A DNA stretch of 64,000 nt from CAYSLU01 sp964431965 (GTDB lineage Bacteria > Verrucomicrobiota > Kiritimatiellia > CAIKKV01 > CAYSLU01): the NCBI GenBank assembly GCA_964431965.1, contig CAYSLU010000021.1, positions 1-64,000 of the forward strand, in the 5' to 3' direction. The notes under the pieces are model-generated. The model saw only the letters and a program-made list of their open reading frames with translations, had not been told where the DNA came from and searched no databases. A program made the position numbers and the translations under genes. This document shows, piece after piece, positions 53,401-60,047 of this stretch. Each line of letters opens with the position of its first letter. Within the stretch, counting starts at the first letter, position 1.

Positions 53401-54516
53401 GAGGCGGTCCTGCTTGAGCGCGGCGTTGTCCGGAGTCAGGCGCAGGGCCGCCTGAATGGCCCGCTCCGCGGCCTCGGGATTGGTGAGCAGCAGCTCCTCG
53501 GCCGCCGCGCGGATCATTTCCACGCGGTGGCTGGGCCGCAGTTTGTACGCCACGGCGGCGACGGCCACCGCGGCGACGGCGATCACGGTGGCCGCCGCTG
53601 CGCTTCGCGAGAGCACGGTCCAGAAGCGGGGAATGCGCGACGCCCTGTCCCGGGGCTCCTGGTCCCCGGCGCGCGAGGCCCGCTGGCGCAGGCGCGCGTC
53701 CGTTCGCCAGCGCTTCCAGAACGATGCCTCGAAGTGGATGGCCACTACGCTGACCACCAGGAGCACGCCCAGCGAGTCGTGCAGGAAATTCGTGGCCCAC
53801 TCCTGCGGCATGTTGGCTCCGACCTTCACCATGACGAACACCCGCACGATGTTGAGCACCAGCACCTGGGCCAGGCCCGCCGCCGCCACGCCGACGATCT
53901 CTGCCGCCTTCAGCCGTAGCAGCATGCCGACGCCCACCCCGCACAGGAGAACCGTCACGGCCGTCCGCATGCCGCTGCACTCCTCCGGCACCATGAACGA
54001 CCGGAAGCCGGTGTGCAGGAGCAGCCCGTCGGCCCAGACCCGGACGTTGACGGTGTGCAGCAGCGCGCCCGCCCCGATCACCGACAGGCGTTGCATGGCG
54101 AGTTCGAGCGGGCCGAACAGCTGGCCGGGCAGGGGATGGACCCAGTACAGAATGATCAGTGCCCGCGCGATGTCGCCGCCGAACCGGGCGGGGAGCGACC
54201 AGCGCATGCAGGAGAAGAGGAGCAGCAGGAGCCCCAGCCACTCGAACTGCCGGACATCGAAGACGATGGCCAGGATGACGAGCGCGGCCCCGCCGACCCC
54301 GGCCGGGAGGACCAGCCGGTCCGAAATCACCAAGTCCGGAGCTTCCGGCTTGGGGCGGAGCAGGATCAGGGCGGAGAACAGGAAGCCCAGGGTGAACCGC
54401 AGGATCCCGTTGGGATCACCCGTTACCCGGGCGAAATTCACCCAGAACCAGAGGGCAAACAGCATGGCCGCCAGAACGAGAACCGAGCGCTGGGGGGATA
54501 GGGCGGTGCGTGCCAT
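50488..54516 (-). CDS. Exosortase fused to a large TPR domain
   Basis: This 1342-residue fusion has an N-terminal exosortase domain of about 270 residues with roughly eight membrane helices. All three catalytic positions are present: VPEECSGMRTAV (Cys180), LNIVRVFVMV (Arg225) and NFLHDSLGVLL (His246). After a basic linker and one more helix (about 305-330) come some 1000 residues of helical repeats of TPR type, for example NPEAAERAIQAALRLTPDNAALKQDRLNVLV and the final YEEARRTLERIQRD. The repeat part should lie on the side opposite the linker helix and could recruit substrates or the EPS machinery. ATG 54516 is used; a TTG at 54528 overlaps the upstream stop. Confidence 0.88.
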   Translation of the reverse strand: MARTALSPQRSVLVLAAMLFALWFWVNFARVTGDPNGILRFTLGFLFSALILLRPKPEAPDLVISDRLVLPAGVGGAALVILAIVFDVRQFEWLGLLLLLFSCMRWSLPARFGGDIARALIILYWVHPLPGQLFGPLELAMQRLSVIGAGALLHTVNVRVWADGLLLHTGFRSFMVPEECSGMRTAVTVLLCGVGVGMLLRLKAAEIVGVAAAGLAQVLVLNIVRVFVMVKVGANMPQEWATNFLHDSLGVLLVVSVVAIHFEASFWKRWRTDARLRQRASRAGDQEPRDRASRIPRFWTVLSRSAAAATVIAVAAVAVAAVAYKLRPSHRVEMIRAAAEELLLTNPEAAERAIQAALRLTPDNAALKQDRLNVLVQRRKFTEALVEIRRIPPDKRTMDDRVVEAQALGGLGETARALQVISDLPEDTRNWPTVAMILAELGAASDQADVVEANVTKAAQSYLLQERVRALFPYMAARHKWRAIWKSDGVTPYRQPLHAAISFAAGLRMNDRSGAAEALRRGIKSWPREPLFLNAMLTMAMLRQGPEWEALFAETFKASLRQTDVEDLTRIIDSAFALNRPDLAWLAYCRIQSKAPEDLALPLVPARFADSWFLMRRQALNLKADTDTDTINLSSFCRLTRNLSPWRGIWSRMPHGHEIAQDGSTDIRRRYVDESLAKLRKAEETGTLTPRMDMAYPMVLEMAGRIDDALERVSKLAARYPGKRREILQEQVGLYEKTQAWPSAYEALHEVQREDDELDMAAGLRMVNCLLHLQMGVYAMTIAERFQRDLPDSDQVRSAISAIWDFYGFKEEALFLTSRLPDVERAPVMARLLFETQRYRAAAQMAKAAGGVKLPSTDGRPQTLFLPPAEWTVAWQGPTNRTAVQAQYERNRLPGPEAGVPSPFLTNLYAIRRQWLAGKAEGASSELARWTSIGRNSYEQAVALNELTMLLAGAGRVNEARGAAARAAELCPHSSMLHRILIALTGGRKDVVESARTLCPQDSEVWLAHLVAKTRADGAGTWADREIGGAIAGTRFSPGTMVRAGDFLLRNGMTNAACLAASNSIANGRGMLPAYMLGLRCALAVRDNKWALSCAQAGAGEADEPWPFYRVIVGIKTAERSLDQDLVSALESLSQRYPNENQWAEQLGDVYFSKGQRERAVAVLDAAVQKGGADVHLRTLLLAAEAARLEGKSDKALRILETAYAKYPNELSVLNNLVYCLAQEPRTTPRAIQLVDRLVTIGSNSFAALDTAAVVFLRSGAPSKAEQYMTRALKLARQGDYAWAEMNINAAEIQFSLGRYEEARRTLERIQRDATRSALADLRARDLIRRVDEQSGTLRRLW

Positions 54517-54524
54517 GAAGCCGC

Positions 54525-56000
54525 TCAAAACTCGTGCGTGTACGTCAGCAGCGCCCAGAACGTGTCGCGCGTGAACGCGATCCCGTCATTGTCGCTGAAT
54601 CGCTCGGCGTGTTCGACCGAGAGCGAAAGCGATAGCTCCTTTGCGAGCTGGAACGCGAGCCCCACGCTGCTCACCCACGTGCTGTAGTCGGTACTCAAGG
54701 TCGGGTCGGTGAGCAGCGAGGAGAGGGCGGCGGAGTTGGTCGATAGCGAGGAGGACGAGTCATTGTGGCGGACGTCGTAGGCCGTCGCCCCCAGCAGATC
54801 GACTCGCTTGGAGAGTGGATGCGTAGCCGAGCCCCCGACGCTCATGGTCGAGTACCCGGGCAGGTCGGTGAGCTGCGGATCGGCCTGCGTGTAGCGGGCG
54901 AAGGCGCTGGCGGCCAACCGGTCGCTGGCCCAGCTGATGTCGTAGCCGACCGACGTGTCGATCTCCACCGCGGTCCGGAATCCGCCGGACTGGCTGCGGC
55001 TGGCGTTCAGCCCGTGGCTCAGGTTCTTGGACAGCTGGGTCTTCAGACCGGCGGAGCCGGTGAGGGCTTCAGACGACCCGCTGTCCTCGCCCGGTCCGGG
55101 CGAGATCAGCCCGTAGATCGAGTAGCCGATGGCGCCGCTCAGCCTCGTGCGCTCAGTCGGCGACAGCCCCGTATTGACCTCGTAGTTCTGGCCGAATACG
55201 TTGCCCCGGTCGGCGGCCGGGTAGATGCCGTAGGTGTAGCCGGCGCTGACGCCGACCACCCAGACGGGGTTCACCTGCCACTGGTAGGTCTGGCTCTCGG
55301 CGTACGTCGTGCTGCGCACGTCTTCAAAGCGGCTGCCGAGCGGAATCACGTCGCCGCGGGTCGCCGATAGCGCCAGGCTCTGATCGGAGGCCGTGAGCCA
55401 GTCCAGGTCCAGCCCCAGAAGATTGTCGAAATGCTCGTATCTCCGGCCGCCGTACAGATCGATCATGCCCCGGGAGTCAATGTAATCGATCCGATACGTC
55501 GGGCGGTCGTATACCCGCCCCCTCACGTTCGGCGCGAGCTGGAATTGCAGGGCGAAATCCCCCGTGATGCCGGAGCCGGGCGGGGTGATGAAGAAGCCGC
55601 CGTCCTGAGTGCCCAGGGGATAGTACTCGTAGCCGACGGAAATGGAGGCCTCCAGGTCCGTGTGCCGGTTAATCATGAGGTAGTTGCGGAACGACATCGT
55701 CGAGATGAGCGGAATCTCGGAGCCGTCTTCCGTGATCTGGCCCCGCCCCTCGCCCCGGATGGCATCCGTCTGGGCCTGGGTGGATCGGCTGTAGCGATAG
55801 CCCGCGGTCTGGGTGAACGTCCAGTTCGAGTAGAACGGTCCCAGACGGAAGGTGGCATAGTCGGGAATTCCGACTTCCCGGTAGTTCGTATAGCGCAGGC
55901 TTTGGGCATGGGCGGCCCCGGCGGAAGCCATCAGAAGGCTGCCGAGCATCAGGCTGGCTGCGCCCGACGGTCGGCCGCGCCGCTGGGAGGCGATGTTCAT
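54525..56000 (-). CDS. Outer-membrane beta-barrel protein
   Basis: The 491-residue protein has a signal peptide cut near AHA-QS (about residue 33) and then repeated alternating-hydrophobic strands, such as SISVGYEYYPLG and VVGVSAGYTYGIYP. It ends in TYTHEF with a terminal Phe, the usual outer-membrane insertion signal. No named family is recognised; similar barrels open exosortase EPS operons and are thought to help export or anchor the polymer. It is the first gene of the operon, four coupled membrane or export genes follow, and its TGA overlaps a TTG of the exosortase gene. Confidence 0.82.
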   Translation of the reverse strand: MNIASQRRGRPSGAASLMLGSLLMASAGAAHAQSLRYTNYREVGIPDYATFRLGPFYSNWTFTQTAGYRYSRSTQAQTDAIRGEGRGQITEDGSEIPLISTMSFRNYLMINRHTDLEASISVGYEYYPLGTQDGGFFITPPGSGITGDFALQFQLAPNVRGRVYDRPTYRIDYIDSRGMIDLYGGRRYEHFDNLLGLDLDWLTASDQSLALSATRGDVIPLGSRFEDVRSTTYAESQTYQWQVNPVWVVGVSAGYTYGIYPAADRGNVFGQNYEVNTGLSPTERTRLSGAIGYSIYGLISPGPGEDSGSSEALTGSAGLKTQLSKNLSHGLNASRSQSGGFRTAVEIDTSVGYDISWASDRLAASAFARYTQADPQLTDLPGYSTMSVGGSATHPLSKRVDLLGATAYDVRHNDSSSSLSTNSAALSSLLTDPTLSTDYSTWVSSVGLAFQLAKELSLSLSVEHAERFSDNDGIAFTRDTFWALLTYTHEF

Positions 56001-56085
56001 CTTGATCCTTACGAACGCGCAGCCCCATGGCTGCGCCCAACCCGTATACCCTCAAACGCTATCACGTCACGCCGCCGTCCTTCCA

Positions 56086-56101
56086 CGAAAAAAGCGGGTT
56101 C
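56086..56101 (+). repeat. Left copy of the 16-bp direct repeat flanking the insertion sequence
   Basis: CGAAAAAAGCGGGTTC here is identical to 57516-57531 on the other side of the element. It reads as a long target-site duplication; two further bases (CA) also match but belong to the element end on the right. Confidence 0.7.
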
Positions 56102-56111
56102 TGTCGTGTAG

Positions 56112-56169
56112 CATTTGAACTTTCCGTTCTGCGTGCGTTGAACGTTCCGTGCGTGCGTTGAAGTTTCCG
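56112..56169 (+). repeat. Left subterminal repeats of the insertion sequence (three units)
   Basis: Units of the form GCGTTGAAnnTTCCG lie at about 56112, 56135 and 56155, the first one diverged. Spacing is 20 to 23 bp, about two helical turns. They match the inverted units at the right end and are probably transposase binding sites. Confidence 0.65.
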
Positions 56170-56176
56170 CGAGGGG

Positions 56177-57427
56177 TCAGATGGTCCAGAAGGGGGCGTG
56201 GCGCTTGTACGAGCACAGCAAGATGGGTTTACCGCCAGTGCGGGGTTCATTGGCGAGGAAGGATACCGTGCCATCGGGATGGTCGCATCGCAGGACCCAG
56301 GAGTTGAACCGCGGCCCCAGCTTGACCTTGGTCGTATCGAGGCTCACGCAGCCATCGAGACCGACGCGGACGCGCTGACGTACCGACCAGACGTACTTCC
56401 ACCAAGGGTCCTTGCGGCAGGGACGCAGGAGGCAACGCCCCTCCCGTTTGGCCCGCCGCCAAGCGGTGTTGGGTGTCATCTGGAGTTCGCGGTGTATTTC
56501 CTCCTGATTGTGATGATGGCGCAGGTCGTCGAGAGGCGGATTGGCCGGTTCGATCTCTCCGATGGCGTGAGCCGCAAAGAAGCTCGGCAAGCGGTTCTGC
56601 CAGAACTGATGCTGCTGTTCGATCTTGCCATTGGCTTGGGGCGTGGGAGCCGGCTTCAACGTCACGTCATAGCGCCGGAGTGCCTCAGCCAAGTACGTCA
56701 TGCTGTCGGGGATCTTGGAGAAGAAGAAGCTGTGGTGGTCCACGTATAGGGCCAACGGCAGCCCATACTCCTCAAAGGCGCGGGGCAGGAAATCCATGTA
56801 CGCCAGCAGGCATTCTCTCGGGTAGAGCCGGGCGCCCACGATCACGCGACTGCAGTCATCCACCATGTCCAGCAACGGATACAGGCGATCCTCTTGCCCA
56901 AACCAGTGGTGGGGTGTTGCATCCAACTGCCAGAGGGCACCAAGTTCCGCACATTGCCACCGCCGGATCGGCCCTGAACTGGTCTTCTTGGGTGGACCCG
57001 CATGCGCACAGCCCTGCTGCAACGCCCAGCGTCGGACCGTGGCCCGATCCGTGTGGAACTGATGCAGCCGCAAAGCCTCGGAGGCGCAGAACGCATAGGG
57101 CGCCGCAGGCCGGACTGTCAGCATCTTGCGCCACAGCGCTTCGACGGAATCGGGAATCTGGCGCTGGCGATTGCCTCCTGACTTGCCAGGACCCCATTCA
57201 TCCGTTCGGCCGTCGGCACAGGCCTGCAGGTACCCGTGGTACAACTGCCGCACGCGCCGTTCACTCACCCCCACTTCCGTCGCCACCTCCCGGGCCGTGA
57301 TGGCTCCCGTTCTTAGTTGGCCCATCAGATGCCGCACGTGCCCGGACCCCACTCGCCCCATCAGTTGAACGTAGTTCTTTTCATCATCCCATCCTATCTC
57401 TCCCGCCCATATCCCTCCACGCTTCAA
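56177..57427 (-). CDS. Transposase, DDE integrase-core type
   Basis: The 416-residue protein has an N-terminal helix-turn-helix (ITAREVATEVGVSERRVRQLYHGY, about 43-66) and an rve-like catalytic core. The DDE residues are Asp169 (WQLDATPHHW), Asp230 (LYVDHHSFFF) and Glu270 (PQANGKIEQQHQFW), with a normal D-to-E spacing of 39. A C-terminal Mu-type beta-barrel-like tail follows. The frame is open throughout, so it should be active. TTG 57427 keeps the family-like segment before residue 23; ATG 57361 is the alternative. The start lies beside the subterminal repeats, so the protein may repress its own promoter. Confidence 0.9.
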   Translation of the reverse strand: MKRGGIWAGEIGWDDEKNYVQLMGRVGSGHVRHLMGQLRTGAITAREVATEVGVSERRVRQLYHGYLQACADGRTDEWGPGKSGGNRQRQIPDSVEALWRKMLTVRPAAPYAFCASEALRLHQFHTDRATVRRWALQQGCAHAGPPKKTSSGPIRRWQCAELGALWQLDATPHHWFGQEDRLYPLLDMVDDCSRVIVGARLYPRECLLAYMDFLPRAFEEYGLPLALYVDHHSFFFSKIPDSMTYLAEALRRYDVTLKPAPTPQANGKIEQQHQFWQNRLPSFFAAHAIGEIEPANPPLDDLRHHHNQEEIHRELQMTPNTAWRRAKREGRCLLRPCRKDPWWKYVWSVRQRVRVGLDGCVSLDTTKVKLGPRFNSWVLRCDHPDGTVSFLANEPRTGGKPILLCSYKRHAPFWTI

Positions 57428-57428
57428 G

Positions 57429-57506
57429 CGGAAAGTTCAACGCACGCATCCGGAACCTTCAACGCACGGGGGGAAGCTTCAACGCACAGACGGAAAGTTT
57501 GTTCGC
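57429..57506 (-). repeat. Right subterminal repeats of the insertion sequence (four units)
   Basis: Units CGGAAnnTTCAACGC lie at 57429, 57451, 57471 and 57491, the outermost diverged, at 20 to 22 bp spacing. They are inverted relative to the left units and lie directly upstream of the transposase start. Confidence 0.65.
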
Positions 57507-57515
57507 ACCACGACA

Positions 57516-57531
57516 CGAAAAAAGCGGGTTC
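57516..57531 (+). repeat. Right copy of the 16-bp direct repeat flanking the insertion sequence
   Basis: Exact copy of 56086-56101. Removing the element plus one copy would restore an undisturbed intergenic sequence. Confidence 0.7.
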
Positions 57532-57550
57532 GGCGCCGCGGGCAGGCGCC

Positions 57551-59125
57551 TCAGTTGGCGTCGCGTCGTCCCAGAATGCGGAGGACGGTCGCCGCCTGCC
57601 CGAAGCTCGGAACATCCCGGACGGGGCGGTAGACCCGGAGCACCTCGCCCCAGAGCCGGTCCTGCTCGGACTGCGGGAGCTCCGCGACCGCCGGGCAGGA
57701 GATCGACAGGCTGTACCCGCTCAGGGCCGCCACCGGCGCGCCCGCGTCCCGGATCAGGGCGAGCAGCATTGGGGTGTTGACCACGTGCACGCGCTGGCAC
57801 CGGTCATCCGACCACCCCGGGTAATAGCTGAAGGGGCCCAGCTCCAGGCCGGACGGGACCCGCCGGTTCGCTTCCACCGCCAGGTACATGTCCTGCGTCA
57901 GGATTCGATCCGCCGGCTCCGTCATTCCCCGTATCCCGGCGGCCACGCGCTGCAGCTTGCGCAGCGGGGGCTCGTCCTTGAGCCGCCACCAGATGCGATC
58001 GCGGCCCTGGATGAACCAGCCCTGATTGATGGGGGACGAGCACGCGGCGGCGATGCTCGCGAGCAGGACGGCCGTGCAGATCCACGCCCGCACGGGGCCG
58101 CTCCCCGCGCCGCGGAACACAGCCAGCGCGAGGGCGACGGCAAAAAGGGGAAACGCCATCACCTGGTAGTCTTCGTACGGCACCGGTGCGGCTATGTGCA
58201 CGGCGGTCAGCGCGGCCGCGGCCGCCCACAGCGCTCGCGGCAGCCACGGCGCCGGGGACTCGTCCGGTTCCCCGGCCACCCGCGAAAGGCCAAATCCACG
58301 CGCCAGCACCAGGACGGCCCAGAGAGCGGCGGCGACGAAGTACGCCTGGACGAGCCGGGATATGAACCCGGCCTTGTAGACCAGCATCTGCATCGGAGCC
58401 CCGCCGTCCCGCGACGTATGATAGGTGAGCAGGCCGAAGAGGAACCCGTCGGGCGCGGCCAGCAGGAACGGCCCGAAAAGCGCCGCCGCCCCGGCCGCTG
58501 CGCCCGCCGCGAACCCCGCCGCCGCCGGCCACCGCTTCCGCCCGTCCGCCGCCATGAGGAGGAAGACCACGGGCAGGACGATTCCGGCCGAAACGCGCGT
58601 TGCGGCCGCGGCCATCATGGCGGCGCCTGCCCCTGCGGCGGCTGGCACGGCCCAGCGCTTCCCGCGGACGGTCAGCAGCAGAAAGCCGCCGGCCAGCATG
58701 AGGCTGGACAGCGAGTAGGTCTTCACGACGGTCGTGTAGTAGCTGTGATAGACGTTGACCGCGATCAGGGAGAAGGCCGCCGCGGCTACGAACGGCCGCG
58801 CCGGGCCCGAGGCGAGCCGGCCCGCCAGCCATGCGGCCAAGCCGGCGGCCGCCAGGCCCATGATGGCCGTGAAGAGGCGCCCGCCCGCCACTCCCCACGC
58901 ATCAACCAGTGGGGCGGCCAGGGCGTAGGCATAGGCCATGAACGGGCCTTGCGTGAAGGCGAAATCGCGGTAGGGGACCTGCCCGTCCGCGACGAGCCGG
59001 GCCGCGTACAGATACCAGCCCTCGTCCTGGTTGAGATCGCCCAGGTACAGGTTGGCGGCGGACAGCGCGAGGGCCGTTCCGGCGGCGGCCGCCCACAGCC
59101 CGATCATGAGTGCCTTGCGCGGCAT
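57551..59125 (-). CDS. GT39/PMT-like integral membrane glycosyltransferase
   Basis: The 524-residue protein has about eleven hydrophobic helices. Its first periplasmic loop contains LNQDEGWYLYAARLVADGQVPYRDF, the DE motif typical of dolichyl- or undecaprenyl-phosphate-sugar-dependent transferases (PMT_2/ArnT-like). A soluble C-terminal part of about 130 residues (ADRILTQDMYLAVEANRRVPSG onward) follows. It probably transfers a lipid-carried sugar to a surface molecule or protein. It lies 46 bp downstream of pyrE; no functional link is seen. Confidence 0.8.
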   Translation of the reverse strand: MPRKALMIGLWAAAAGTALALSAANLYLGDLNQDEGWYLYAARLVADGQVPYRDFAFTQGPFMAYAYALAAPLVDAWGVAGGRLFTAIMGLAAAGLAAWLAGRLASGPARPFVAAAAFSLIAVNVYHSYYTTVVKTYSLSSLMLAGGFLLLTVRGKRWAVPAAAGAGAAMMAAAATRVSAGIVLPVVFLLMAADGRKRWPAAAGFAAGAAAGAAALFGPFLLAAPDGFLFGLLTYHTSRDGGAPMQMLVYKAGFISRLVQAYFVAAALWAVLVLARGFGLSRVAGEPDESPAPWLPRALWAAAAALTAVHIAAPVPYEDYQVMAFPLFAVALALAVFRGAGSGPVRAWICTAVLLASIAAACSSPINQGWFIQGRDRIWWRLKDEPPLRKLQRVAAGIRGMTEPADRILTQDMYLAVEANRRVPSGLELGPFSYYPGWSDDRCQRVHVVNTPMLLALIRDAGAPVAALSGYSLSISCPAVAELPQSEQDRLWGEVLRVYRPVRDVPSFGQAATVLRILGRRDAN

Positions 59126-59171
59126 GCTCGTCCTTTCCCCGTCAGGCGGCCCCGCTCCCCGGCCCGGCTCC

Positions 59172-59750
59172 TCAGGAGCCCGGGTGTACCGCCGGAATCT
59201 TTCGGGCGCAGAGCGGACAGGCGGCCGGCTCGTAGGTGACTGGTTCCATCTTCAGGAGGCTGAACGTCGGATAGGGGAACCGGGCCTTGCCGCCGCTGCG
59301 GTCCACCAGCACGGCGACCGCTCCCACCTTCCCCCCCGCCGCCTCGACGATATCAATGGTCTCCTGCACCCGCCCGCCGCGGGTGATCACGTCTTCGGCC
59401 ACCACGAAGACCTCTCCCGGGGCGACTCGGAATCCTCTCCGGAGCACCAGCTTGTTGTTTTCCTTCTCGGCGAAGTAGGACTTCGTATCCAGCGCCTTGG
59501 CGATCTCGTGCCCCACGAACAGCCCGCCCATCGCCGGCGCGATTACCCCGTCGGGCTTCCACGACGCCCCGAGGCTCCGGCGCATCTGCTCCGTGAGCGC
59601 CCCGCAGAGCCGCTCGGCGATGCGCGGGTGCTGGAGCACCATGGCACACTGGAAGAACTGGTCGCTATGCAGGCCGGATCGCAGCTCGAAGTGCCCCTGC
59701 AGCAGGGCGCTGGTTTCGCGGAACACGCTGAGAATGTCCTCTGGGGTCAT
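59172..59750 (-). CDS. pyrE: Orotate phosphoribosyltransferase
   Basis: It joins orotate and PRPP to orotidine monophosphate in pyrimidine synthesis. The 192-residue protein has the PRPP-binding loop VFVVAEDVITRGGRVQETI (about 118-136), FELRSGLHSDQFFQ near the N-terminus and YFAEKENNKLVLRRGF. The C-terminal YEPAACPLCARKIPAVHPGS is a short cysteine tail seen in one PyrE subgroup. ATG 59750 was chosen because GGAGAGG precedes it and the family N-terminus follows; a longer frame has no similarity. Confidence 0.94.
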   Translation of the reverse strand: MTPEDILSVFRETSALLQGHFELRSGLHSDQFFQCAMVLQHPRIAERLCGALTEQMRRSLGASWKPDGVIAPAMGGLFVGHEIAKALDTKSYFAEKENNKLVLRRGFRVAPGEVFVVAEDVITRGGRVQETIDIVEAAGGKVGAVAVLVDRSGGKARFPYPTFSLLKMEPVTYEPAACPLCARKIPAVHPGS

Positions 59751-59782
59751 CTGCCTCTCCTGGCCCGGCGCCGGCCGGCGGG

Positions 59783-59812
59783 TTGCTTCAAATCGGTCGC
59801 GTACACTATCAT
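59783..59812 (+). promoter_or_regulatory. Candidate promoter for the LarA-family gene
   Basis: TTGCTT (59783-59788) and TATCAT (59807-59812), spaced 18 bases, in the 297-bp divergent gap between pyrE and the LarA-family gene. The -10 matches five of six consensus bases. It would give a leader of about 230 bases. Nothing else was recognised in this gap. Confidence 0.3.
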
Positions 59813-60047
59813 GGCCCGGTTGCGGTTCCAAGAGCTACGCGGCGTGAACGGCACGGGTGTCAGTGATGGGCGGGTCGGAACGGCGGAGACCGCCGGTCTC
59901 CACGGAACGAGGCCAAGCGGGCTCGCTTGGAGCCGGCCGTCCCCGGCCGGTTCGGGCTCCTTCCCCCCTCCCGACACGGGCCCAGTGCAGAGAGCGGCCG
60001 GAAGGCGGGCGGCCGATACGCCAGGCCTCCGGCGGGGGAGGACGGCC

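Larger units (their letters stand above)
56102..57515 (-). mobile_element. Insertion sequence of about 1414 bp
   Basis: The element starts and ends with the inverted TGTCGTG (56102-56108 and 57509-57515). Inside the ends the similarity continues to a shared AACTTTCCGT. It holds one transposase gene and arrays of about 20-bp subterminal repeats at both ends, and is bounded by a perfect 16-bp direct repeat. It sits between the exosortase operon and a membrane glycosyltransferase gene, apparently without breaking a gene, but it separates the operon start from upstream DNA. It is intact and therefore probably young. The family is likely ISNCY-like; the exact group was not determined. Confidence 0.8.

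Noticed and set aside
56084..56101. 18-bp instead of 16-bp direct repeat around the insertion sequence
   Set aside because: The extra CA also matches, but on the right side those bases complete the TGTCGTG inverted end. The 16-bp version is consistent with both ends.
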